Assembly (NCBI GenBank): GCA_963402885.1
Contig: OY727098.1
Location: forward strand, 930,001 to 994,000
Origin: Antedon bifida
Lineage: Eukaryota; Echinodermata; Crinoidea; Comatulida; Antedonidae
Direction of reading: 5' to 3'
Length of the DNA: 64,000 bases
The first letter of the stretch is position 1. Each line of letters opens with the position of its first letter. Of this stretch, positions 1-12,097 are shown piece by piece. A program made the translations under genes and the position numbers. Under the pieces are notes generated by a model. It ran no database searches, was not told the DNA's origin, and was given only the letters and a program-made list of their open reading frames with translations.

Positions 1-788
1 CTTTTGGAAAACAATCCTTCGTCAGGCCTAATATCCATGGACCATAATAATAATCCTTATTGGAAAAAATACCAATTTATATTGGTAGCACTCGTATCCA
101 TGAAAAATAAACGAAAAACTTTAAAAACGACAATAAATGAAAATAAGTCAATTAAAAATAATTAAAAGAACTTATAGCAACAACAACAGAATAATTTGGC
201 ATCAAATTATGTTTGATATCATCAATCAATAAAGATGATAACGTTTTACATAATGATTAGGAATATAATACAACACTGTGCTTTCAAGTTTCAAATCTAA
301 TTTTAAAATGTTCTATATTTCATCTAAATTGTACTGTAGTCTTAGTTGTTACAATTTTATATTTTACAATTATTAATATGACCATATATTGCAATTTCAG
401 CGAAATCAATTAAGATTCAGTTACTGATACCCACAGCTTGTTATTTTCTGTCCGTAAATTTTCCTGTTGATATTTAATGGACACTAGATTAAACAGGTAC
501 TGAAACTTACATTAGTGTCTGAGGGATTCATAGCTCACAACAATTTGTTATGGGTTTTTTTAATATTCACGATCGGTGTCAATGACTTTATAAGTCTTAA
601 TTAAAATCGCCATTTATTTTGACTGACATTTTTTATTTAGACTTTCAGTAAAATAGCATTAAATCATCTGATTGTGGTTATGAAGGATAAATTCAATCTA
701 CGTACATAAAAATGACTTATGAATTAGCAAATACGAGATAGATATTCTAGGATGTACCGTATAAGGCCTACTTGCCAGAAACGGAAAG
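1..788. other. Intergenic, 3' flank of the mosaic lectin-like gene
   Basis: No gene recognised. On the minus strand this is the 3' flank of the gene ending at 789. Reverse-complement AATAAA hexamers at 613-618 and 632-637 are the nearest candidate poly(A) signals, about 150-175 bases past the stop codon. The rest is AT-rich with nothing I can name. Confidence 0.5.
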
Positions 789-3700
789 TTAACAATATTT
801 AACCAGCGGATACGATTGCGACTGTTTCTGATAATACACAATATCAGACTCTCCTGGTACTCGGTCCTCAATACTTGACTGTGAAAAGGCGATGCATGCG
901 TTAGTTACAGAGTTAAACTTAAACGCTTTACAACACGGTAGATGTACACATGTTTTTGAACATGCCAATGCAGATGTCTCCGTACCTTCGTAGAGCTGTG
1001 ATCCCGTAATGCCCAGTGATTGAACAACCTTCGAAAATGTTGCGCTTTTGTCGAACGGCCAATCTATCAAAACAATAAAAAAAAATTATTAAAGTATGTA
1101 ATTGGCATGCAATTGGCAACTATAAAATAGAGGTAAAGAGTGATGGTTATGTATTACTTTCTAGTGAACTTCCACCACATCAAGATTGGGAATGTATAGC
1201 CACGGAGAACTTATTTCTCCGTGTTGTAACACTGTTTGTCACGTAGACATACTTTCAAGTATCTTGTCTTTTGCAGCTTTCATTTCCACTTCATTTAATG
1301 CATGGCTGTAAACTTGTAATGCAGCTACTCTAGCAAATAAATCATCGTTGGAACTTCCGAGTTGTAGCTCACTTAAGTCCAGGTCCATGCTATCGAAATC
1401 TGTAAACGCAATGCTAGCGATCTCTCCATCTCTCCACAGTTTGAAGTTTCTTTTTGAACCGTCAAATGTAATGGCAATAAAAGTCCAAACACTTGGTAAA
1501 AGTACGTGTGCTTTCGTTATCTCCTGATCATTGTAGGAAACCGTGACTTCTGAATGATATAAGTAGTTATTCGAATATGTTTGTTCAATTTTGAGATGTG
1601 TGTCGCCGTTGATGGTGCTTAGTATTTCACCAGACGATACTTCATTTGGATATATGTACATCGTTACTGTTAACGCTGTTACTTCATTCCCAACACTCTG
1701 ACTGTCAATAGTAATAGCATGGTTTAAGGACTGAATATTATCGTCTAAACAGTCAGAATTTATGTTTACGGAATTAGTAGATGCAAACCATGATTGTAGG
1801 CAACTAAGGCTAAGATCTGATATCTGAAGAGCACTCAAGTCTGGAATTACTGAACCTAAGTAGAACGAAATTACAAAAAAACAAATATATAAACAAACCT
1901 TTAATATATATATTTATATAGAGAAAGAGAAGTTTAAACGTTATTAAATCTGAGAAATAGTATTATACTTTAGGCCTATATATTATATTATACTTAAATA
2001 AATAAGTAGATAAGTGCGTACAAAGTACAGTATTCTCCAATACTGCTGCAGAACGTGAACCGAAATCAATGTGTGCAAAACAAAACAAAAATTCATGTCA
2101 GCTAAAAAGAGGAGAATTGAAAATACCACAATGGTAATTATAATAACTTACTAAGCGGACATGATGATCCCGTGTCAGCCACATCGCAGTATTCCCACCT
2201 TACGTTTGCATCAGAAGTATAACACCATGGCCCCGGTTCATTGTCTGGGTTTCGACATAAGTTGTGATGTCCTAGCCCAGTTTCCGAATTTGGAATGGAA
2301 AGGCTTGAATACGGAACGTGAGGTGAATTTGATGTCCAAGTCTGACAAAGTATATTATTAGTTGTGGTATGCACTAGACCTCTATAATCATTTTTGTTTT
2401 CCATGAGAGTGCATTCACCTGTGGAAATAGCATATGCATATTAAAAGTAAGGTTATATAAAGAAATTTATTAAAGATTGGTTGCTACGTAGACGCAGCAC
2501 TACGACGTATGCACAACGCAAGTTATTGTAGTTGACTAATTATTGTTTAAGCTTGGTTCTCACTAGAAACGCAACGCAAGGACGTAACGCAATGTAAAGC
2601 GTGGTTCCCACTAGCGACACAACGCAACGACGTAACGCAACGCAAGTGAATTGACCAATCACAAGCGATGGCTTATTCGCTTTTGATTGGTAACTGTCTA
2701 TAACTTCGCTTGTCATTGGTTAAAACGCTTGCGTTGCGTTTACGTCCTTGCGTTACGTTCTAGTGGGAACCAAGCTTTCGTGATTTGACCAATCACAAGC
2801 GATGAAATATTGTTGCTTGTCATTGGTCAACTCTTTTGCATTTCGTCTACGTTCTTGCGTTGCGTCTATAGTGGGAACCAAGCGTTACCGACAATTTGGA
2901 GGATGCATATGGGTCGTAACTACGTGTGAACTAAGCTTAAGGAAACTACGTTTACAAACATTTATAATAAAATGAAAGCAACACGAAGATATTTATAGTT
3001 GTGATTGTGTGTAGACATGACTTACTTATTTCTGGCTCATATTCATTGTAAACTCTGACCTCACACACGTTCAAAAATTGATCGATTGTTGGGTGCCATA
3101 GCATGACGTAACGCCCAGAAATCGATTCACCACATTCTAAATCGATGATAGCACTTCTTTCTACTTGTTCCGTAGTAACGGACATTCCACATTTTTGTGC
3201 ATTTGCTAAATCGTCATAAACATTACCAATTCTCACCTCACTTTGTACTAACCGATAATGACTACCTGAACCTGAAACAAAAATTGTTCTTCCATGTTTA
3301 TAACGTACTGGTGGTTCATTGATAATAATAATATCCTGGATTTATATAGCGCCTAATGTTTTGAAACCTCTAAGCGCTGTACATAAACTAATACAAAAAA
3401 AGGGAATTCCAACCATGCCAAAAAATAAACCAAACCGAAGTAAGGGGATACGCCTTCGTCGCTAACCAGGGATCGGTCTAATTGAACCCCGGTCAGCACC
3501 AGTACTAAATTAGATCTAAAACAATCATGTTTAAGAATCTGATGAGTTTGCCTCTCATCTTTCTAAATATGTACAATATTTATTTGCAAAAGCTTTTAAA
3601 AAGTACACATTTAAATAGTATCAATAGAATATAAATGAACACGAACCTTAATTACAAGAGGTCTTTTTAAAGTTTCATAATTTACACTTTTAGACATTTT

Positions 3701-5742
3701 TAGTTATTATATGTATCGTTAGGCCTGTGTATGTTTTTAATCGGAATTGTTGTCAACCAACGTTTCTTTGTATTTTTTTAAAAGAGAAAAATGATTTCTT
3801 AAAATTTGCGTCATAGTCATAACCCATCTTTAAAATATTATTGGCAATGTTTGGAGCAACACCATTGTTTGAATGTCAGAATAGAAAATGTATACTTGTA
3901 AATAGTTATGAAAATATAATTTTGTTTTATAATTATAATTATTATTATATCCTAATGTATGTATAAGAAAAACTTACATCTGTATTAATTGAGTAGAGTA
4001 GAGAAACAAATATTAATGAAAATTGTGCATATTATATAAAGATAAATATTATTTACAAAAATATGAATTTTTATAAGAAATAAAAGTGGGTAAAATCCCC
4101 ACAAAAGAGAGAAAAAAAAAATGTGTACAGTAAGTAATTAATTATATAGATTATGTTTATATTATTGATTTAATCACGATGACCACTGGCTACCTTCTTT
4201 TCGGTATATTTTTCTAGAATAATTATAGTGTAAGGTGAGGCACAAACCCTTCACCACTTTAACTCCACCACACCCCTGTGAGATCAGACAGAGGTCCAAT
4301 ACCATAAAGACGTCAGACAAACTTTCAGACGACAGTCAATGAAACCATGTATTCTTTTTGTTTTTAAATTTAAACTCATTAGACATACCACATTAACCTA
4401 ACAATCGTTTGCATGATCGATACTCAATTAAAATTATACACAGATGAATGTCACACGCTTGCAGTTAAAAATGGAATCGTAGATATGGTCATGGTGATTC
4501 AATTTATTGTCACATAATATTACATACATGAAATCTGTTTTCCTGAGCTTAGAAACATAGATACAATACAATTTAAAACATAATATAAACACGTAACACC
4601 TTAACTAGTTATCACTTGAAAATGTAGGCCCCTACACTGATAAAATAGTATGAAAAGCCTTTGGATGATGTTCCAATGATTTAACTTATTTTTCGAAAAA
4701 AAATCTTAATAAAACACTTACTTGACTGAACTCTATTTATAATAGTAACTTTAGTAACATTGTACTCTTTGGACAAATCAATCTTTAGGAATTCGTTACT
4801 GTTATCCTCTAAAATAATATAAATAAAATTATGCATCATTTAGCCATTCTTAAAATTTAAAACAGTTGTTATTCTTTTTCACTATTTGCTTGTGTTCTTT
4901 TTTTGTTAAGAACATTTTAAAGACTATTCAAAATTGTTTAAATGTTTTTTGTTTTTTTTGTAATATAACTTCGTACACTCACTTGAATGGTAACATGTTG
5001 ATCCCATCACTGTGTAATCATTTCCATCAGTAACCGCTCTGCCGTGGTGACCACCATAAACTGAACTCTGCGTTACATCCTTTTTGTACGATAAATAAGC
5101 TAAAATACATAGATCTTATACATAATAAATCCTGCAAATTAACAACGTGAATCTTTGAAAGAGAATATAAGTTTATACCATACGAGGGGAGTATCTTATG
5201 AAATTTCACTCTTCCCTGATTATTTGGTATCTGCTGAACTATTTAGCTAATCGGATTCCATTCCTTGAAACAGCTTCTTAAACATTATCGGGAATTCTAC
5301 CTTCTCATCGATTTTCAGCTCTTATAAATAAACAATAAAATGTTTTTCTGGTCCAGACAAATGAAGTATTGTATTCAATTTTAATACGTTCTGTTTCTTG
5401 ATTAATTTGCATATTCAATATTTTAGTGGGCTTAAAACATTAAAACTCAAGTTTAAAAAAAAAGATTTTGTAAATCGGTTAAAATAATTACTATTTTAAT
5501 AGTACTTTATTAATTAGATACAGTGACGAGTAATTTGCTGTGATCGGTGAAAATATTCCTTGTGATGATTTAAAACGTTGTTGTCAAGAGGATTGTAGGC
5601 GCAACAATGTATTGTTTGAGCATAAAATAGATAAAATAATAAATAATTTGAATGTAACAAAGTACCAGTACTTACATGTATCAGCATGTTTCCATACAAA
5701 TATGAAAGAACAACAGACAAGAAGAATCGTATTCTGGTTCAT
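789..5742 (-). CDS. Secreted mosaic protein: signal peptide - fucolectin (FTP) - kringle - LamG-like - PAN/apple
   Basis: Spliced model, exons in transcript order: 5742-5676, 5099-4983, 4808-4722, 3271-3026, 2418-2152, 1855-1253, 1063-789; 1662 bases, 553 residues. Every intron is phase 1 with GT/AG ends. Exon 1 encodes a hydrophobic signal peptide (MNQNTILLVCCSFIFVW). Exons 2-4 give one F5/8-type fucolectin domain (about residues 28-172; motifs VTQSSVYGG, LKIDLSKEYNVTKV, SEVRIGN). Exon 5 is a complete kringle with six cysteines and the hallmark NLCRNPDNEPGPWCYT. Exon 6 is a LamG/concanavalin-like jellyroll (motif FIAITFDGSKRNFKLW). Exon 7 is a cysteine-rich PAN/apple-like domain ending in TAA. 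The LamG reading frame meets a stop at 1239, but a GTATGT donor at 1252 joins it in frame to the PAN exon. Such domains bind carbohydrate and protein ligands outside the cell, so an extracellular recognition or matrix role is inferred. The exact function is unknown; PAN is the least certain domain. Confidence 0.87.
2152..2418 (-). CDS. Kringle-domain exon of the mosaic gene
   Basis: A single exon carries the whole kringle, with six cysteines in the family order and the LCRNP...GPWCYT core. Acceptor AG is at 2420-2419 and donor GT at 2151-2150. It is phase 1 on both sides, so it could be skipped or shuffled without changing frame. Confidence 0.9.
2545..2885. mobile_element. Nested foldback (MITE-like) element in the intron upstream of the kringle exon
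   Basis: Both edges carry inverted copies of a GCTTGGTTCYCACTAG-type end, near 2550 and 2600 on the left and as CTAGTGGGAACCAAGC near 2760 and 2870 on the right. Between them lie inverted stretches containing ACGCAACGCAA and ACCAATCACAAGCGATG. Two left and two right ends imply one element inserted in, or duplicated within, another. No coding capacity was seen. Confidence 0.65.
3338..3385. repeat. TTTATAnAGCGC...AAGCGCTGTACA repeat motif, copy 1
   Basis: GATTTATATAGCGCC is followed about 20 bases later by TAAGCGCTGTACA. The same two-part motif recurs at 41246-41287, and its first half at 35271-35293. It looks like the end of a dispersed non-autonomous element; the family was not identified. 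Confidence 0.5.
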
Positions 5743-7139
5743 TTTAGGAACGTTCGGTTATGCAGTGTTTAGTTCAGCGTTCGTGGTCAATATTCATAAA
5801 CTAGATGATCAAAGAAACACAACTATAATGGTTGGCTAATTAATAATAAATGCATGTATAGATATATTGACAAAATACGCCTCAGTAAATTATGACGTAT
5901 TAAACTCGACCATTGGATATGACAAAATTGTAATTTTAAATCTGCAGTGCGATAGTTTTATATAGATTAATTATACACCATTATTAATCCGTGAGAGACT
6001 CTTCAGTGAGATGTAATTTTCAAAAATGTAAGTCTATATTGAATAAATTGTATATTGACAACTTGTTAAATTTTAAATATTAAAATGATTAATAATTGAA
6101 CATTGAAAAAAATAATATCATTATTTTGTTTAATATGCCATACATCTTTAATACTAATGCTGATAAAATGCTATTTTACAGAATTTATTTTTGACATAAG
6201 TACGCGTATTTAAAATTTCTAAAATTAATTTCTAATCAATTTTTCGTATACTTCAAGCCATTGTGAGCATTTCAAAATTTTCAAAAGTCTTTGCGTTTTG
6301 CGCCCGCACTTGTCTGCACAGCTTGTTCAAAGCGTAGAAAAAATGTTTTTTCCAATTTTTTTTTGTTTTCCATACCTTCTGTAGTAGACTTTATTCATTT
6401 TGATGAACTTTAATTTCAAAATAACGATGCATGTCATTCTATCTATATATTATTGTTTCCTCCTCCTTTTCATTAAACAAATATTGAATGTAATTAAAGT
6501 GCGTCCTTATTTGGCTGTGTAAGTCAATTAGCGTAATACAAATATCTTTAGAAATTGTTCATGTTACAACAGATAAACACAGTAATTGTAAATGGTATCC
6601 GAAATATACAATAATTTAAAATGAAATGAATCGTCTAAAACCTAATTTAAGTAGCATCGATTTCCAATTAGTTCAGAACAGACAAACATGTCACTCTCCG
6701 TAAATAATAGATGTCATTTCCGGAGACCTTGCAGCTCTAATTTAAACAGTTTGGTATGCCATGCGTTGTTATGCAAATAATGTGCAGGTGAAAATCGAAG
6801 GAGCACATGGGCTTCTTTTCGAGGTTTTATGGCAGTCTATTTAATGGAAAATAATGCCATACAACTTTGTTTCTGATTTTAAAAAGGGTCCACTTGTTTA
6901 GGCCTGACAGTTACAACCATCTCTCTTCAAAATAGAAAAACAATATTCATTATTTTCCATTAAAAAAAAAAAATTCCGTAGAGGTTCGAACCCAAGCTGA
7001 GAGCACACAACCCTGAACATTACACGTTACGCCACAAAGGAGTACATGACTGAACAGCTAATAATAGTCTATTTATACGTGTATTACGTAATTCATCATT
7101 ACGTCATAAATATCCTATTAACCTTGTCAAAACCAAAAT
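5743..7139. other. Intergenic, upstream of the mosaic gene
   Basis: No gene recognised. A possible minus-strand TATA-like stretch (TATATAAAAC) lies at about 5968-5958, roughly 220 bases upstream of the ATG at 5742; in DNA this AT-rich it may be chance. A tRNA-like fragment lies on the minus strand at 6974-7041. Confidence 0.4.
6974..7041 (-). repeat. tRNA-like (SINE head?) fragment
   Basis: On the minus strand this contains a box A-like TGGCGTAACG and a perfect box B-like GGTTCGAACC, and is followed directly by a T run (A run on plus, 6962-6973). The cloverleaf is poor: the acceptor stem pairs at about 5 of 7 positions and the T stem is weak. A degenerate tRNA-derived element is more likely than a working tRNA. 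Confidence 0.4.
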
Positions 7140-7399
7140 GATCAGTTAGCTCAGTCGCCTGAGCGTCGTGTTAACAACACGTATGTCGTGGGTTCGATTC
7201 CCACGCTGGTCGGTGGAATAGAGTTAAAGGCATGCGGCCACTGTGTTTGGGGTTCACAGAATTATACGTCCCCCTTTCCACCACACATCATGAGGCGACA
7301 ACATCAATGCATCTGGTGATGTGCTGGAAACGACCCCAAAAGGCTGTGGCAGGGCCTTAGTGCTGAGGCAGGGAGAGCACATTTAACATCTTTTTTTTT
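7140..7399 (+). mobile_element. tRNA-derived SINE with a nearly intact tRNA-Val(AAC)-like head
   Basis: Bases 7140-7212 fold as a 73-nt cloverleaf: acceptor GATCAGT/GCTGGTC (two G-T pairs), D arm GCTC/GAGC, anticodon loop TTAACAA (anticodon AAC), T arm GTGGG/CCCAC with loop TTCGATT. Box A (TAGCTCAGTCG) and box B (GTTCGATTC) are intact. Position 27:43 is a T-T mismatch and the discriminator is G. About 180 bases of unrelated structured body follow, including an inverted GGTGGAA...TTCCACC pair, then a T9 run near 7391. This head-body-T-run layout fits a SINE better than a free tRNA gene, though a tRNA gene cannot be excluded from one copy. Confidence 0.6.
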
Positions 7400-8517
7400 A
7401 TTTAATTTATTTTTCAACCTGTATTCGATATCGTAAATTTTATGTTTGCCGCCCTCAATTTTAAAATAAATTGAATTTATTATTTTTATCGCAGGTGTAC
7501 GAAACGGTTTGGTATGCCGTGCGTTCAATTGTTATGCAATGGTTGTGCAGGTGTAGTGGGAAAGATGGTATTGTTAGTCATTCGCGGTCAAAACAATACA
7601 AACCGAGAACCGAAAGATTTAAAAATTCACCCATCCCTACAATAATCAATATGCTAAACAATAGTTCATAGAGCCAAACACAGAGTGATATTGTTGTACC
7701 TTTTTTTTTGTTTTTAATACATCCTTTTTATTGTTATATAAGTAAATTGTACAGTAATTTTGTAAATGCAACGTTTTTAGCCATGCAGCTACTTGTTGTA
7801 AGTTTTATACCCGAATAAATTTTTAAAAAAACAAAAAAGGAACACACACAGTTAAATTTAGATTTTGCTAATCTATGTTGCTACATTGGTAGCGAAATGT
7901 CCGATTCATGCAAGATATTGTATTGTAATATGTTATGAATAAACATTTATGGTAGTTGGTGATGGCCGCACCGTCCCAGAATAAACATGTTTTAAACAGA
8001 TAGTTTATCTCCGATGATTTTTGTATGGGGTTAATGGAGAGTGAAGTAAGATCAAATAGAACATTTTCGAAGCTTAGACTAATTCCGCCGCCGGGCTAGG
8101 CCTTAGGCATATACGAAGTCGAGTTTTTAAAGTAGAAAACCCAACCTAATATTTTGAAGTCGCATCTGGATAGTTGAAATTTTAACATTATCATAATTAT
8201 CATAGGTGATTATGTATAGTAATAAGTATAAGTATAAATGCAATTCTAGGCTCTATTTTCATTATTAGCTGTGCCCCAACCATGGTGGGCTAGTACTGGA
8301 GACTTAATATTTAATTTCATATTTCAATGAATAGGTGCTCTTTCCGGGGACAAACAGCCTGGTGATACTGAAATTAATTAATGAATTTAGAAACGATAAA
8401 GATGAGGAAATCTATGAGAAGGAGAAAAGGGCGCCCATGAGATTTAAATAAAGATACTAGAATTTCCACCAATTTACAAATTTCCAATACAATCGATTTT
8501 AGAAGATGTTAGATGAG
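7400..8517. other. Intergenic
   Basis: Nothing recognised between the SINE and the minisatellite. Short open frames here are AT-rich and lack family motifs. Confidence 0.4.
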
Positions 8518-11482
8518 CTGGGTATGTTCTAGACAACATACAGGCTTCAATGCTAGAGAGGTGGGTATGTTCTAGACAACATACATGCTTCAATGCTAGA
8601 GAGGTGGGTATGTTCTAGACAACATACAGGCTTCATTGCTAGAGAGGTGGGTATGTTCTAGACAACATACATGCTTCAATGCTAGAGAGGTGGGTATGTT
8701 CTAGACAACATACAGGCTTCAATGCTAGAGAGGTGGGTATGTTCTAGACAACATACAGGCTTCAATGCTAGAGAGGTGGGTATGTTCTAGACAACATACA
8801 GGCTTCAATGCTAGAGAGGTGGGTATGTTCTAGACAACATACAGGCTTCAATGCTAGAGAGGTGGGTATGTTCTAGACAACATACAGCCTTCAATGCTAG
8901 AGAGGTGGGTATGTTCTAGACAACATACAGGCTTCAATGCTAGAGAGGTGGGTATGTTCTAGACAACATACAGGCTTCAATGCTAGAGAGGTGGGTATGT
9001 TCTAGACAACATACAGGCTTCAATGCTAGAGAGGTGGGTATGTTCTAGACAACATACAGGCTTCAATGCTAGAGAGGTGGGTATGTTCTAGACAACATAC
9101 AGACTTCAATGGTAGAGAGGTGGGTATGTTCTAGACAACATACAGGCTTCAATGCTAGAGATGTGGGTATGTTCTAGACAACATACAGGCTTCAATGCTA
9201 GAGAGGTGGGTATGTTCTAGACAACATACAAGCTTCAATGCTAGAGATGTGGGTATGTTCTAGACAACATACAGGCTTCAATGCTAGAGATGTGGGTATG
9301 TTCTAGACAACATACAGGCTTCAATGCTAGAGAGGTGGGTATGTTCTAGACAACATACAGGCTTCAATGCTAGAGAGGTGGGTATGTTCTAGACAACATA
9401 CAGGCTTCAATGCTAGAGAGGTGGGTATGTTCTAGACAACATACAGGCTTCAATGCTAGAGAGGTGGGTATGTTCTAGACAACATACAGGCTTCAATGCT
9501 AGAGAGGTGGGTATGTTCTAGACAACATACATGCTTCAATGCTAGAGAGGTGGGTATGTTCTAGACAACATACAGGCTTCAATGCTAGAGAGGTGGGTTG
9601 GTTCTGGACAACATACAGGCTTCAATGCTAGAGAGGTGGGTATTTTCTAGACAACATACAGGCTTCAATGCTAGAGAGGTGGGTATGTTCTAGACAACAT
9701 ACAGGCTTCAATGCTAGAGATGTGGGTATGTTCTAGACAACATACAGGCTTCAATGCTAGAGAGGTGGGTATGTTCTAGACAACATACAGGCTTCAATGC
9801 TAGAGAGGTGGGTATGTTCTAGACAACATACAGGCTTCAATGCTAGAGAGGTGGGTATGTTCTAGACAACATACAGGCTTCAATGCTAGAGAGGTGGGTA
9901 TGTTCTAGACAACATACAGGCTTCAATGCTAGAGAGGTGGGTATTTTCTAGACAACATACAGGCTTCAATGCTAGAGAGGTGGGTATGTTCTAGACAACA
10001 TACAGGCTTCAATGCTAGAGAGGTGGGTATGTTCTAGACAACATACATGCTTCAATGCTAGAGAGGTGGGTATGTTCTAGACAACATACAGGCTTCAATG
10101 CTAGAGAGGTGGGTATGTTCTAGACAACATACAGGCTTCAATGCTAGAGAGGTGGGTATGTTCTAGACAACATACAGGCTTCAATGCTAGAGAGGTGGGT
10201 ATGTTCTAGACAACATACAGGCTTCAATGCTAGAGAGGTGGGTATGTTCTAGACAACATACAGACTTCAATGGTAGAGAGGTGGGTATGTTCTAGACAAC
10301 ATACAGGCTTCAATGCTAGAGATGTGGGTATGTTCTAGACAACATACAGGCTTCAATGCTAGAGAGGTGGGTATGTTCTAGACAACATACAAGCTTCAAT
10401 GCTAGAGATGTGGGTATGTTCTAGACAACATACAGGCTTCAATGCTAGAGATGTGGGTATGTTCTAGACAACATACAGGCTTCAATGCTAGAGAGGTGGG
10501 TATGTTCTAGACAACATACAGGCTTCAATGCTAGAGAGGTGGGTATGTTCTAGACAACATACAGGCTTCAATGCTAGAGAGGTGGGTATGTTCTAGACAA
10601 CATACAGGCTTCAATGCTAGAGAGGTGGGTATGTTCTAGACAACATACAGGCTTCAATGCTAGAGAGGTGGGTATGTTCTAGACAACATACATGCTTCAA
10701 TGCTAGAGAGGTGGGTATGTTCTAGACAACATACAGGCTTCAATGCTAGAGATGTGGGTATGTTCTAGACAACATACAGGCTTCAATGCTAGAGAGGTGG
10801 GTATGTTCTAGACAACATACAGGCTTCAATGCTAGAGAGGTGGGTATGTTCTAGACAACATACAGGCTTCATTGCTAGAGAGGTGGGTATGTTCTAGACA
10901 ACATACATGCTTCAATGCTAGAGAGGTGGGTATGTTCTAGACAACATACAGGCTTCAATGCTAGAGAGGTGGGTATGTTCTAGACAACATACAGGCTTCA
11001 ATGCTAGAGAGGTGGGTATGTTCTAGACAACATACAGGCTTCAATGCTAGAGAGGTGGGTATGTTCTAGACAACATACAGGCTTCAATGCTAGAGAGGTG
11101 GGTATGTTCTAGACAACATACAGGCTTCAATGCTAGAGAGGTGGGTATGTTCTAGACAACATACAGGCTTCAATGCTAGAGAGGTGGGTATGTTCTAGAC
11201 AACATACATGCTTCAATGCTAGAGAGGTGGGTATTTTCTAGACAACATACAGCCTTCAATGCTAGAGAGGTGGGTATGTTCTAGACAACATACAGGCTTC
11301 AATGCTAGAGAGGTGGGTATGTTCTAGACAACATACAGCCTTCAATGCTAGAGAGGTGGGTTGGTTCTGGACAACATACAGGCTTCAATGCTAGAGAGGT
11401 GGGTATGTTCTAGACAACATACAGCCTTCAATACTAGAGAGGTGGGTTGGTTCTGGACAACATACAGGCTTCAATGCTAGAG
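8518..11482. repeat. Minisatellite, 43-bp unit, about 69 copies, with higher-order structure
   Basis: The unit contains GTATGTTCTAGACAACATAC followed by a stretch of type AGGCTTCAATGCTAGAGAGG. Within each unit GTATGTT and AACATAC form 7-bp inverted arms around CTAGAC. Units are nearly identical, with recurring variants (ATGCTTC, AAGCTTC, AGACTTCAATGG, GATGTGGG, TATTTTC, TTGGTTCTGG). A run of five variant units at 9101 recurs in the same order at 10262, exactly 1161 bases away (27 units), so blocks of the array have been duplicated. It is intergenic, with no coding frame that I would support. Confidence 0.97.
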
Positions 11483-12097
11483 CTCAACAACCGATTGTTT
11501 TTAAAATGCCATCTACCGTATATTTTACAGTTCAGTATAAAGATAGTACTCGAGGAATCACAATATAAACGACTAGTTTTGTCTGTTGAGTTTTATTTTA
11601 TTTTATTTTGTTGGATAGTATGAGACAACAACACACCCCTACATAAACGCAATACCACCATACATAATCTTATTATACTGTGCTCCCTAAGTTGGTACAT
11701 ATTATTAAACTATTCAATAGCAAAACTATAAGAATAATATAAGTAGTATAAGGTTTTGATAATAAAGCCTACTAATATGTAATTACAAGCCATGGTTGGG
11801 ATTTAAAAATGGACAAAACAATTCATCACTGCAAATGATAACACTCGATGTACAAATTTGATTTGAGCCTAATATTAATTTAATAATGCTATTCGGATTG
11901 TTAAGGCTTTGGAAAGTTCAATTTCCAGACTAATCATGGCTTTTAGAATGTCGTATTCTGGTATTATTTACTGAATTGAGGTTTGCATTTAAGAAAATAA
12001 GTTCGTAATTCAGAAAAAATAAACATTTTTGGGGATTTTCCACTTCAGGATCAAATTTGCATTATTTTATATACACAAATACTATAGTATAATAATA
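11483..12097. other. Intergenic, 3' flank of the PDZ-ZM gene
   Basis: AT-rich with no gene recognised. A (TTTTA)n run at 11584-11600 supplies minus-strand AATAAA hexamers, but it lies about 500 bases past the stop at 12098. Confidence 0.4.

Noticed and set aside
5540-5839. 99-codon plus-strand frame with a hydrophobic stretch.
   Set aside because: It overlaps, antisense, the well-supported signal-peptide exon (5742-5676) of the minus-strand gene, and matches no family I know.
7140-7212. Functional tRNA-Val gene.
   Set aside because: The fold is good, but the 27:43 mismatch, G discriminator, attached structured body and T run favour a SINE head. It is kept as a SINE, with the alternative noted.
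8518-11482. CRISPR-like array (regular short repeats).
   Set aside because: The 43-bp units are contiguous, with no unique spacers, in a clearly eukaryotic intron-rich region. It is a minisatellite.
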